Program-made: the position numbers and the translations under genes | DNA from: Armatimonadota bacterium | Lineage (GTDB): Bacteria > Armatimonadota > UBA10988 | Direction of reading: 5' to 3' | NCBI GenBank assembly: GCA_016235455.1 | Contig: JACRKZ010000125.1 | Span: 1-36,415, forward strand | DNA length: 36,415 nt | In this document: piece by piece, positions 1-7,227 of the stretch | How the letters are laid out: each line of letters starts with the position of its first letter | How positions within the stretch are numbered: position 1 is the first letter of the stretch | The notes under the pieces: generated by a model | Seen by the model: only the letters and a program-made list of their open reading frames with translations | What the model was told of the DNA's origin: nothing | Database searches by the model: none

Positions 1-306
1 CGTCGCGAAGCTGGCGGCCATGTCCCACGCCGCGGCCAAGGTGCGCAACGGTGCCTGCCGTGTGCGGCCGGCGTTGGAGTCGTTGCCGGTCGGGCTGAGC
101 CAGATGTCGGTCATCGGCGCGGGGCTGCCGATGTCGTAGCGCGCACCGGTGGGCAACACCGCCGGACCCGCTCCACCACCACCACCGCCACCGCCGCCAC
201 CGCCGCCACCGCCGCCACCGCCACCGCCACCTGTCTGGCTTCCGCCGCAGGCGACGAGGACGAACAGAGAGACCAACGCGCAGAACATAGGGAGTCGGCA
301 CCGCAT
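1..306 (-). CDS. Secreted lipoprotein with polyglycine spacer, beta-helix N-terminus (partial)
   Basis: Only the first 102 codons are in the window; the gene runs off the left edge. Read from the ATG at 306, residues 1-20 form a lipoprotein signal: Arg-rich start, hydrophobic core, lipobox LVAC with the lipidated cysteine at position 20. A short GGSQT is followed by 20 consecutive glycines (residues 26-45), a flexible tether. Then comes the motif DIWLSPTGNDSNAGR, followed by PLRTLAAAWD. This is the usual opening of DUF1565/right-handed beta-helix proteins (pectate-lyase fold), in which a 'xVSPxGNDxxxGT' strand precedes the coils. I infer a membrane-anchored beta-helix protein exposed beyond the membrane and probably acting on polysaccharide. 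A weak ribosome-binding site (GAAGG) lies about 10 bases upstream. The catalytic part is not visible, so lyase activity is unproven. The opposite strand reads as a polyproline frame that is only the antisense of this gene. Confidence 0.8.
   Translation of the reverse strand, partial: MRCRLPMFCALVSLFVLVACGGSQTGGGGGGGGGGGGGGGGGGGGAGPAVLPTGARYDIGSPAPMTDIWLSPTGNDSNAGRTRQAPLRTLAAAWDMAASFAT
172..231 (-). repeat. GGN codon tract encoding 20 glycines
   Basis: Twenty uninterrupted glycine codons, mostly a GGT/GGC/GGC pattern, inside the lipoprotein gene. The near-triplet repeat could change length by slippage, which would alter the spacer between lipid anchor and folded domain without breaking the frame. 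Confidence 0.85.
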
Positions 307-535
307 GGCTGCTAGCCCTTCTGACGACGCTACAGGCATACCACATCGCTGAGGCCGCTGCCGCCACGGCGAGTCGCGCTTGTGACGTGTGTATGAACCA
401 ATCTGCGTGGGAGGCCCTAGCGTGGCGGATGATGAGTGCCGAGATAAGGTCTAGGCGACACATGGATGACCGGCTTGGGCCGGCACGGGGGCATTGCGCG
501 CCGGGCATATGACACGAGTGTGAACGGAGGGTGCG

Positions 536-2599
536 ATGCGACAACGCGGTCTACAGGGCAGGATCACATGGTCCGGGGCAGGAGTGCTAGCGGCCACGGC
601 GGCAGTCATCATCATCTACGGCACGGCGGTGCTGAGCAGCTTGTCTCGGTCCGCGGCCACGCGCGAGCTATCGGCGGTGGCGGAGGCCAAGGCGTCCGAA
701 GTGGAGTCGTCGGTAGGCATCGCGCTCAACACGGCGCGTACCTTGTCGAGCATGGTGCTTGGCGCCAAAGGCAGTGCCGTAGCCGGCAGTGCCGCGGAGG
801 CCGACGCCAAGGCCGGCGCCAAGGCCGTGGTCTCGCGCGAGCAGTTCATGTCCCAACTTCGCGTGGTGACCGAGCAGCGTAAGGGCATTCTGGGCACGTA
901 CGTCGGCTTCGAGCCGAACGCCTACGACGGCCGAGACAAGGATTACGTCAAGGCTCCCGGCCATGACGACACGGGTCGGTTCGTCCCCTACCTGGTGCGC
1001 AATCCGGACGGCAAGCTGGACATGACCCCGCTGGCCGACTATGAGAACAAAGACCTGGACGACCGGGGCCAGCGCAAGGGCGAGTACTACCTGCGCCCCA
1101 AGGAGACCAAGCAGGAGTGCATCGTCGACCCGTACGAGTACGAGGTCGGCGGGCAGAAGATCCTGATGACCAGCTTGCTCAGCCCGATTCTCGAGAACGG
1201 CAACTACATCGGCATGGCCGGTGCCGACATCGACCTCAAGTTCATCCAGGAGATGATCGAGAAGACGTCGATCTACGACGGCAAGGGCAGCCTGATCCTG
1301 GTCAGCACCAAGGGCTGGGTGGCCGGCATGACCGGCCGCAAGGAGATGGTCGGCAAGCAGCTCAAGGAGGCCGCGCCCAGCCTGGCCGGCATGATCGATG
1401 ACATCGCGGCGGGCAAGGAGGGCCAGGGCAACATCGGCGGCATGCTGACCGTGCGCCATCCGGTGCGGTTCGGCGACTGCGCCACGCCGTGGGCGGTCAT
1501 CGTCCAGGTGCCACGCAGCGTCATCGGCGCCGTGGCCCGGCGCGCGATGTTCCGGCTCAGCCTGCTGGCGCTCGTGTGTGTCATTGGCGGCGCCTTGGCC
1601 ATGGGCCTGTCGGCCCAGCGGGTGGCGGCGCCGGTGACGGTAGCCATCGGCCGCATGGGCGAGGCCGCCAACCATGTCGCCAACGGCTCGGGTCAGGTGG
1701 CCTCGAGCAGCGGCGACCTGGCTTCCAACGCCAGTGAGCAGGCCTCCAGTCTGGAGGAGACGTCTGCCTCGCTGGAGCAGATGTCCTCGATGACGGCGCA
1801 GAACGCCGACAATGCCCAGCAGGCCGCCGCCGTGGCCGAGCAGGCCAAGACGGCCGCGCAACAGGGCGACGCCGCCATGCTGCGCATGGTCCAGACCATG
1901 GATGATATCCAGGCCTCCTCGGAGAAGACGGCGGCCATCCTCAAGACCATCGACGAGATCGCCTTCCAGACCAACCTGCTGGCCCTCAACGCCGCGGTCG
2001 AGGCGGCCCGCGCCGGCGACGCCGGTCGCGGCTTCGCCGTGGTGGCTGAGGAAGTGCGCAACCTGGCCAAGCGCAGCGCCGAGGCCTCGCGCACCACCGC
2101 CGGCATGATCGAAGAGGCCCGGCAGCGTGCCGGCCAGGGAGTCGTGGCCAGCCGCGACGTGGCCGAAGCGTTGTCGTCCATCGCCGGCAGCGTCGACAAG
2201 GTGACCCAGCTCGTGGCCGAGGTGGCCAGCGCCAGCCGCGAGCAGGCGCAGGGCATCGTGCAGGTCAACCAGGCCGTCTCGCAGATGGACCAGGTGACCC
2301 AGCGCATGGCGGCCAGCACCGAGGAGTCGGCCTCCACGGCCGAGGAACTGGCGGCCCAGGCCGACGAGTTGCTGAGCCTCGTGGCTCAGGTGGACGAGGT
2401 GGTCTCGGGTAGTTCGGCGCAGGCCGCCCGGCCCGCGCTGAGCGCGCCCCAACGGCCCGCGCTGAGCACGCCGCCGAGGCGACCCGCAGCGGCTCCCGCG
2501 CCCCGCACCGGGCCGGCCGCGACGCCGCAGTTGCAGCAGGCGCCGCCCAGCAACGCCCCCGTGGTGCAGGCGCTAGATCCCGAGGATCTGGACTTCTAG
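536..2599 (+). CDS. Methyl-accepting chemotaxis protein, dCache-type sensor, no HAMP domain
   Basis: A 687-residue transmembrane chemoreceptor. TM1 lies at about residues 14-36. The periplasmic part (about 40-335) resembles a double-Cache sensor, with YVGFEPNAYDGRDKDY near 122-137 and the second subdomain around ILMTSLLSPILENGNYIGMA near 209-228. TM2 is about 338-360. The signalling domain has a methylation helix (ASSLEETSASLEQMSS, 403-418) and the highly conserved hairpin tip (IDEIAFQTNLLALNAAVEAA, 472-491), which contacts the CheA kinase and CheW. Only about 40 residues separate TM2 from the methylation helix, and no HAMP helices are recognisable. The C-terminus is a Pro/Ala-rich tail ending DPEDLDF, unlike the NWETF CheR-binding pentapeptide. 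Start: ATG preceded by GGAGGG at good spacing. No che genes are nearby, so it is an orphan receptor; the ligand is unknown, though dCache domains often bind amino acids or carboxylates. Confidence 0.95.
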   Translation: MRQRGLQGRITWSGAGVLAATAAVIIIYGTAVLSSLSRSAATRELSAVAEAKASEVESSVGIALNTARTLSSMVLGAKGSAVAGSAAEADAKAGAKAVVSREQFMSQLRVVTEQRKGILGTYVGFEPNAYDGRDKDYVKAPGHDDTGRFVPYLVRNPDGKLDMTPLADYENKDLDDRGQRKGEYYLRPKETKQECIVDPYEYEVGGQKILMTSLLSPILENGNYIGMAGADIDLKFIQEMIEKTSIYDGKGSLILVSTKGWVAGMTGRKEMVGKQLKEAAPSLAGMIDDIAAGKEGQGNIGGMLTVRHPVRFGDCATPWAVIVQVPRSVIGAVARRAMFRLSLLALVCVIGGALAMGLSAQRVAAPVTVAIGRMGEAANHVANGSGQVASSSGDLASNASEQASSLEETSASLEQMSSMTAQNADNAQQAAAVAEQAKTAAQQGDAAMLRMVQTMDDIQASSEKTAAILKTIDEIAFQTNLLALNAAVEAARAGDAGRGFAVVAEEVRNLAKRSAEASRTTAGMIEEARQRAGQGVVASRDVAEALSSIAGSVDKVTQLVAEVASASREQAQGIVQVNQAVSQMDQVTQRMAASTEESASTAEELAAQADELLSLVAQVDEVVSGSSAQAARPALSAPQRPALSTPPRRPAAAPAPRTGPAATPQLQQAPPSNAPVVQALDPEDLDF

Positions 2600-2614
2600 G
2601 TACGCCCACCCACG

Positions 2615-2653
2615 CGAAGACGGCCCGCGCCAGCCCAGCGCGGGCCGTCTTCG
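2615..2653. terminator. Perfect 16-bp hairpin between convergent genes
   Basis: The arms 2615-2630 and 2638-2653 are perfectly complementary (cgaagacggcccgcgc and its reverse complement) around a 7-base loop. It begins 16 bases after the chemoreceptor stop and ends 11 bases before the OsmC stop on the other strand, so it can serve both. Neither side has a clear T-run, common in high-GC genomes. Confidence 0.85.
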
Positions 2654-2663
2654 TGCGTGCGGG

Positions 2664-3077
2664 CTAGACCACGCGCCAGGTCACGCTGATCGGCGTGGTC
2701 GGCTGGATCATGGCCCACACGGGACACAGCTTGTGTTGCGCCTGGTCGATGATTCGCGCCGCTATCGCCTCATCCACCTGGCCGTGCAGCACGAACTCCA
2801 CGCTGATGCTGGTCAGCACCGTGGGGTGCTCATCGCGGCGTTGCGCCGTGACCTCGGTCTCGAAGCCGGTGAGCGACTGGCCTGAGCGGGCCAGCAGCAG
2901 CGCAATGGTGTTTGTGGCGCAGCCGGCGACGGCGGCCAGCAGCGTCTCCAGCGGCGTCATGCCGGCCGTCTCAGGCGAGGTCAGCGGGTAGTCCATGGTC
3001 ACGCTTTGGCCGCGTGCGGTGGCCACCACCCGCATGTCGCCGTCGTGATGGGCGTGTAGTTTGAGTTCGCTTGGCAT
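2664..3077 (-). CDS. OsmC/Ohr-family peroxide-detoxifying protein
   Basis: A 137-residue cytoplasmic protein with the OsmC fold. Two conserved cysteines mark the active site: Cys53 in AVAGCATNT and Cys118 in HKLCPVWAM. In this family the pair reduces organic peroxides, with the reactive first cysteine on the central helix. The N-terminal HHDGDM and the segment SPETAGMTPLETLLAAVAGC are typical of the YhfA/OsmC-like branch rather than classical Ohr. The length is normal for the family. Its ribosome-binding site (GGAG) overlaps the stop codon of the upstream 1324-residue protein, with 9 bp between the two genes, so the pair is probably co-transcribed and translationally coupled. A role in oxidative defence is the family expectation; the substrate is unknown. 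Confidence 0.9.
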   Translation of the reverse strand: MPSELKLHAHHDGDMRVVATARGQSVTMDYPLTSPETAGMTPLETLLAAVAGCATNTIALLLARSGQSLTGFETEVTAQRRDEHPTVLTSISVEFVLHGQVDEAIAARIIDQAQHKLCPVWAMIQPTTPISVTWRVV

Positions 3078-3086
3078 CTACGTCTC

Positions 3087-6000
3087 CTAGCGGATCATCG
3101 CCTCCAGCTTGGCTAGGTCACCGCCGACCAGGTTGAGCACCCAGCGTCCGCCGACAAACGGCGAGTAGGTGACCTGCGCGCCGTCGCCGGTCAGCAGCCC
3201 GCCACGCGCCTGGTCCAGCATCAGCAGGTTGTCCTTGAGCGTGCCCAGCAGCACAAGATCGGCATCCACCGTCTGCCACTGCGGATAGCGCTGCATGGCG
3301 CGATACGGCTGCAGACCGGTCACCACCCCGTCGTTGCCGGCCAGGGCGCGGTCGACGGTGCCCAGACTGGCCCGGCGGCCCGACTGGGTGAGCTTGGCCA
3401 CGAGGCGCTCGGCCAGCGCCTTGGCGGCCGGGTCAGCGGCCTGGGTAGGCGTCAGCGCGACGGTGACCGCGGTCGCCGTTCGACGAAGGAACGCGCCCAA
3501 AGACGGGCCGACCATGGACGAACCGACGGCGGTGAGCGCTCCCGAGCCTATGTCGCCTTCGGTGCTCAAGCCGGTTAGCAGCTCCGTGCAGCGCAAGGTG
3601 CCGATCTTGGCGAGGGGATTGGGCTCATCGGCCCTGTTCACCGGTAGCCGCACCGTCTGGCCGGTTGCGCCAAAGACGTGGGCTTGCTCCGCGCCGCGGA
3701 TCACGGTGATCTCCACCGGCAGGCCGGCCACCGGCCCACGGATCTGCGCCACCGCCCAACCCTCGCGATCCCACCCCACGCTGGCGGTCGGCGCTGTCGG
3801 CTCGCTCGGCGGCAGCGCATACCAGGCGAACCCATCTCTGGCCAGGTCGACGGTGGCGGCCTCGGCGGCGGTCAGCCGGCGGCGCGCGCGCACATCGTAG
3901 ATCGGCCGGTCGGTGTGCCAGACCAGATGCCCGGTCTGTGGCCGGACGAAGCGCGAGGCGTTCTTCGCCGGCTCGGAGCCCCAGTTGATCACCGTGACGT
4001 ACTGCACGTCACCCGCCTGCGTGGGCAGCGCCCAGACCGTCGGGTCGGCCGACTCGACGATGGGCCGCTCCAGGCCACGCAGCGCGTTCTGCAGCAGCGC
4101 GATGCCCGAGGCGTTGCGCGCCAGCAGCACCGGCGTCTGGTCCTGCTCGCTCTGCTGAATGTAGCAGGCCACCTTCAGCCCGGTGCTCGTGGATGGCGCG
4201 GGGCACTCGCTCTCGTCGTCCGTCAGGATCCGCCCGCCTCGGTCGCTAAAGAGCTTTAGGGAAGAGGTCAGGCCTTCATGCCAGACCCACGTGTTGTCGA
4301 AGCGGTTGAGCCCGACCAGCAGCAGCGCCTTGATGTCCGCGGGCAGACCGCGGCGCAGCTCGTCGACGGTGACGATGCGCGCGGGATAGCCCGCGGCGTG
4401 ACAGAGGAACAGCGCCTCGGTCGTCTTGCCCTCGTGGCTGCCGCTCAGCAGTTGCTCGGCCGAGGGGTTGTCGCCACCGACAATCGGCCGGCTGATGGCC
4501 TGCTGGTGGCTGTAGAGCACGCCCACGGTGACGATGGGCTTGGTCTGCGCATACACGCCGCCATAGCGGTGCAGCCAGTCGTGCAGTTCCCTCTGGTCTT
4601 TGACGTCCTGGGCCAGCTTGGCGTCGACGGTAGTGTGGGCCAGGAAGTTGGTGCCGATAGCGCTCACTCCACGAGTGAGCGCGACCGCGTAGGCGCGCTG
4701 GCGTGCCTCGCGGCCGAACAGATGCCCGAAGTTGTCGATGATCGTCCAGCAGGGTTTGTTGGGGAAGTCGCTGCGCAGCCGGTCGATGAGCGCGACATTG
4801 TGCAGCGGCTTGCTGGAGCTCAGTTCGTTCCAGTCGTAGGCCTGCAGGATGGGCAAGTTCTCGTGGATCGGCCGGCTGGGGATCGTCGCCCAGGGCCAGC
4901 CGCCGCGCCCGCCGACACCGGGAGAGCTGCCATAGGAGCCGATGACGAACGGCGCGCCCGGCGCGGCGTCGGCCACGGCCTGGGCGAACGTGCCGTACTG
5001 GCCAAAGGTGCTGTCGTAGCGGGCGATGTACTCGAGGAACTGGCGTTGGGTGCCGCGCACCTGCCAGTCGGTCTGCGGGCTGAGGCCGGGGCCCACGGGG
5101 ACCTTGGGATTGCCCTCGGTCAGCGCCATCATGGCACGGCCCCAGGGGCGGTTGGGGATGGGCGGCGCCCAGTCCCAGTAGGAGACATAGCCGGCGTTGT
5201 CCGCGCCGGTCATGATGCCGCCGAAGTTGGGGAATCGCGCGAAGCGTTGCGCCACAAGCTGGTAGTCGCGCACCAGCGGCCGGTTCCATTCGGGCATGGT
5301 GGCCGCGAACAACGCCATGTTGGCATGGCCTTCCTGGGCGCCGCTGCCCCAGCCGGTGACGTTGAGGCCCGACTGCACGCCGCGTCTGGCCAGCTCGGCG
5401 CAGATGGCGTCGTACTTGTCCGACGAGGTCTGCAGCGTCTGCCACGACAGTGTCTCGAAGTTGCGGTCGAAGCCCAGCGCCGCGAGATGCTCGGCATATT
5501 CGGCGGGCGTGCCGCGGAAGGCCGGCGTATGCGGTGACTCGAGCATGGCGCCACTGGACATGCCGTGCGACATGGACATCATGTTCAACGTCAGCGGCGA
5601 GCGCGGCACCTGTGAGCCGAGCCGCTCGGCCATGGTGGTCAGCTGGGGCATGGGCCGCGCCGGCAAGTTGGCCGCGGTCAGCGCCTTCTGGTCATCGTCC
5701 CAGGCCTTCTGGTCGGCGAAGCTGTCCGGCCGCGCCATGGTGGCCACGCGCAGGCCGTCGGGCAGGACCAGATCGACCGTCAGCGGCACGTCCTCGGGCT
5801 GGTTGAGCACGACCGGCTTGAGCCCGACGGCGAGGCGTTGTGGCGCGCTGCCGTTGACGCTCAGCTCCCACGGCCGGTCGGGCGCATTGGCGGGCAGCAG
5901 CAGCGTCAGGCTGTGCAGCGGCTCGGTGCGGTCGTAGACCGTCTGACCGCCAACGGTCAGTTTCACCGAGCGCACAGGCTGGTCGCCAGGTCCGCTGATC

Positions 6001-7061
6001 TTCACCGGCCAGCACCACAGCTCCCAATCGCCCGCCGACGTGCGCGCGGTGGTGTCGGTGGTGTAGACATAGTGCTGGCCCCAGATCCAGGGCAGGGCGC
6101 GGAACCAGTGGCCCGTCTGCGTGACGGTCTGGTCCTTGGCATGGCGGAACAGCGGCCGGATCTGGTCGCCCTCGGCCAGCGGCACCTCCAGGAACTGCTG
6201 GCCCGACTTCTCGAACAGCCGCGTGCCGCTGGCCAGATCGAGCCGCGGCCAGTCCACGGCGTCGGGTCCGGGCCGGCGTTCGGCGGTCTGGCGGCGGCGC
6301 TGGTCGAACTCGCTGTAGGCGAGGGGCTGGTCATAGCGGGCCAGCGCGGCGCGCACCGGATAGCCATGCGCAGGGAAGTCGGCATCGACCGCCGGCCTGG
6401 TGGCCAGCGTGCCCGCGGCCTCGGCCGCCAGTTGCTCGGGCGTCAGCGCGGCAGCATAGGCGCTCACTTCATCGAGCACGCCGGCCAGGTCGCCGTTGCC
6501 CACCAGGAACGGTTCCGCCACCGGCCAGGCGGCGAACGGCGACTCCAGGCTGCTGGTCTCACGGCCGTCCACATACGTGCGCGCCTTCTCGCCCGGCGCC
6601 AGCGTCAGCGCCCAGTGCTGCCAGCCGCCCACGGGCTGCTTCTCGCCAAAGGCGCCGTGATACCAGCCGCCGCCCCAGTTGCCGTGGATCCAGGGCCGAC
6701 CTTCCTCGTTAAGGCTCAGCTGCAGACCGCTGTTGAAGCCCTTGCCCACCAGGTAGAAGGCGTTTTGGGGCAGGCGGTCGAGGTTCAGCCAGCAGGTGTA
6801 GGTCAGCGGCCCGACCAGCCGGTCGAGCAGGGGGCCTTTGGCCTCCAGGCGCGTGGCCGCGCCATCGAAGCGCATCCCGGGACCACGCCGGCCAGCGGGC
6901 ACAGGCGTGGCCTTGCCCGCGGCGTGGTAGCCGAACGGACCGGAATCGACGAACAGGCCGTCGCGCTGTTCACCACTGAGGCGGAGCACGAGCGGCACGG
7001 GCTGGGCATGGACGACCGACGCGGCGGTCAGGAGCAGCAGGACGAGCAGGCGCGAGAACAT
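3087..7061 (-). CDS. Giant secreted LamG / TIM-barrel / GATase-like protein, putative glycosidase
   Basis: 1324 residues. A signal peptide (MFSRLLVLLLLTAASVVHA) is followed by a LamG/concanavalin-A-like domain at about 22-205, with LTYTCWLNLD, GGWQHWALTL and VLDEVSAYAAALTPEQL being diagnostic. A beta-rich linker (about 230-460) leads to a likely TIM-barrel at about 470-840, with features such as GFDRNFETLSWQTL, GIMTGADNAGYVSYWDW and NFGHLFGREARQRAYAVALT. Next is a Rossmann-like block at about 840-960 (VTVGVLYSHQQA, then IKALLLVGLN and FSDRGGRILTDDES). It resembles the class-I glutaminase-like trimerisation domain found after the barrel in GH42-type enzymes. The C-terminal about 350 residues are beta-rich and unassigned. 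I do not recognise a named GH family, and catalytic acids cannot be fixed by eye. The start has only a weak GGGG ribosome-binding site. It lies 166 bp downstream of the GH38-like gene and directly upstream of OsmC. Confidence 0.85.
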   Translation of the reverse strand: MFSRLLVLLLLTAASVVHAQPVPLVLRLSGEQRDGLFVDSGPFGYHAAGKATPVPAGRRGPGMRFDGAATRLEAKGPLLDRLVGPLTYTCWLNLDRLPQNAFYLVGKGFNSGLQLSLNEEGRPWIHGNWGGGWYHGAFGEKQPVGGWQHWALTLAPGEKARTYVDGRETSSLESPFAAWPVAEPFLVGNGDLAGVLDEVSAYAAALTPEQLAAEAAGTLATRPAVDADFPAHGYPVRAALARYDQPLAYSEFDQRRRQTAERRPGPDAVDWPRLDLASGTRLFEKSGQQFLEVPLAEGDQIRPLFRHAKDQTVTQTGHWFRALPWIWGQHYVYTTDTTARTSAGDWELWCWPVKISGPGDQPVRSVKLTVGGQTVYDRTEPLHSLTLLLPANAPDRPWELSVNGSAPQRLAVGLKPVVLNQPEDVPLTVDLVLPDGLRVATMARPDSFADQKAWDDDQKALTAANLPARPMPQLTTMAERLGSQVPRSPLTLNMMSMSHGMSSGAMLESPHTPAFRGTPAEYAEHLAALGFDRNFETLSWQTLQTSSDKYDAICAELARRGVQSGLNVTGWGSGAQEGHANMALFAATMPEWNRPLVRDYQLVAQRFARFPNFGGIMTGADNAGYVSYWDWAPPIPNRPWGRAMMALTEGNPKVPVGPGLSPQTDWQVRGTQRQFLEYIARYDSTFGQYGTFAQAVADAAPGAPFVIGSYGSSPGVGGRGGWPWATIPSRPIHENLPILQAYDWNELSSSKPLHNVALIDRLRSDFPNKPCWTIIDNFGHLFGREARQRAYAVALTRGVSAIGTNFLAHTTVDAKLAQDVKDQRELHDWLHRYGGVYAQTKPIVTVGVLYSHQQAISRPIVGGDNPSAEQLLSGSHEGKTTEALFLCHAAGYPARIVTVDELRRGLPADIKALLLVGLNRFDNTWVWHEGLTSSLKLFSDRGGRILTDDESECPAPSTSTGLKVACYIQQSEQDQTPVLLARNASGIALLQNALRGLERPIVESADPTVWALPTQAGDVQYVTVINWGSEPAKNASRFVRPQTGHLVWHTDRPIYDVRARRRLTAAEAATVDLARDGFAWYALPPSEPTAPTASVGWDREGWAVAQIRGPVAGLPVEITVIRGAEQAHVFGATGQTVRLPVNRADEPNPLAKIGTLRCTELLTGLSTEGDIGSGALTAVGSSMVGPSLGAFLRRTATAVTVALTPTQAADPAAKALAERLVAKLTQSGRRASLGTVDRALAGNDGVVTGLQPYRAMQRYPQWQTVDADLVLLGTLKDNLLMLDQARGGLLTGDGAQVTYSPFVGGRWVLNLVGGDLAKLEAMIR

Positions 7062-7128
7062 CGTTCAACCCCGAACACATCCTGAGGTTAGTGGAGGTCG
7101 TCGTCGCCGTCAACGCGCGGGGCGCCGA

Positions 7129-7217
7129 GTAGCACCGGCATCCTGCAGGTGTGCGGACCACCTCGACCATCGAACGTCCTTCGGCCCCGACAGCCACCGG
7201 CAAGGTGCCGGTGCTAC
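7129..7217. repeat. Intergenic inverted repeat with two alternative pairings
   Basis: The 12-mer gtagcaccggca at 7129-7140 recurs as its exact reverse complement at 7206-7217. The right copy also forms a tight local hairpin: arms 7195-7202 and 7206-7213 (caccggca/tgccggtg) with a 3-base loop. The two pairings compete for the same bases. The element fills most of the 166-bp gap between the GH38-like stop and the start of the giant LamG gene. The local hairpin begins about 15 bases after the GH38-like stop, so it could terminate or attenuate transcription, or be an interspersed genomic repeat. Confidence 0.6.
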
Positions 7218-7227
7218 CCTGTGCCCC

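Noticed and set aside
149..352. Polyproline open frame on the plus strand
   Set aside because: It is the antisense of the polyglycine tract of the minus-strand lipoprotein, which has a proper lipobox and beta-helix motif.
481..498. Sigma-54-like GGCACG...TTGC upstream of the chemoreceptor
   Set aside because: The spacing between the GG and GC elements is 12 bases rather than the required 10.
307..535. Possible promoter or riboswitch in the divergent gap between the lipoprotein and chemoreceptor genes
   Set aside because: Only a 5-bp hairpin (470-483) and poor -10/-35 matches are seen; no known riboswitch core was recognised.
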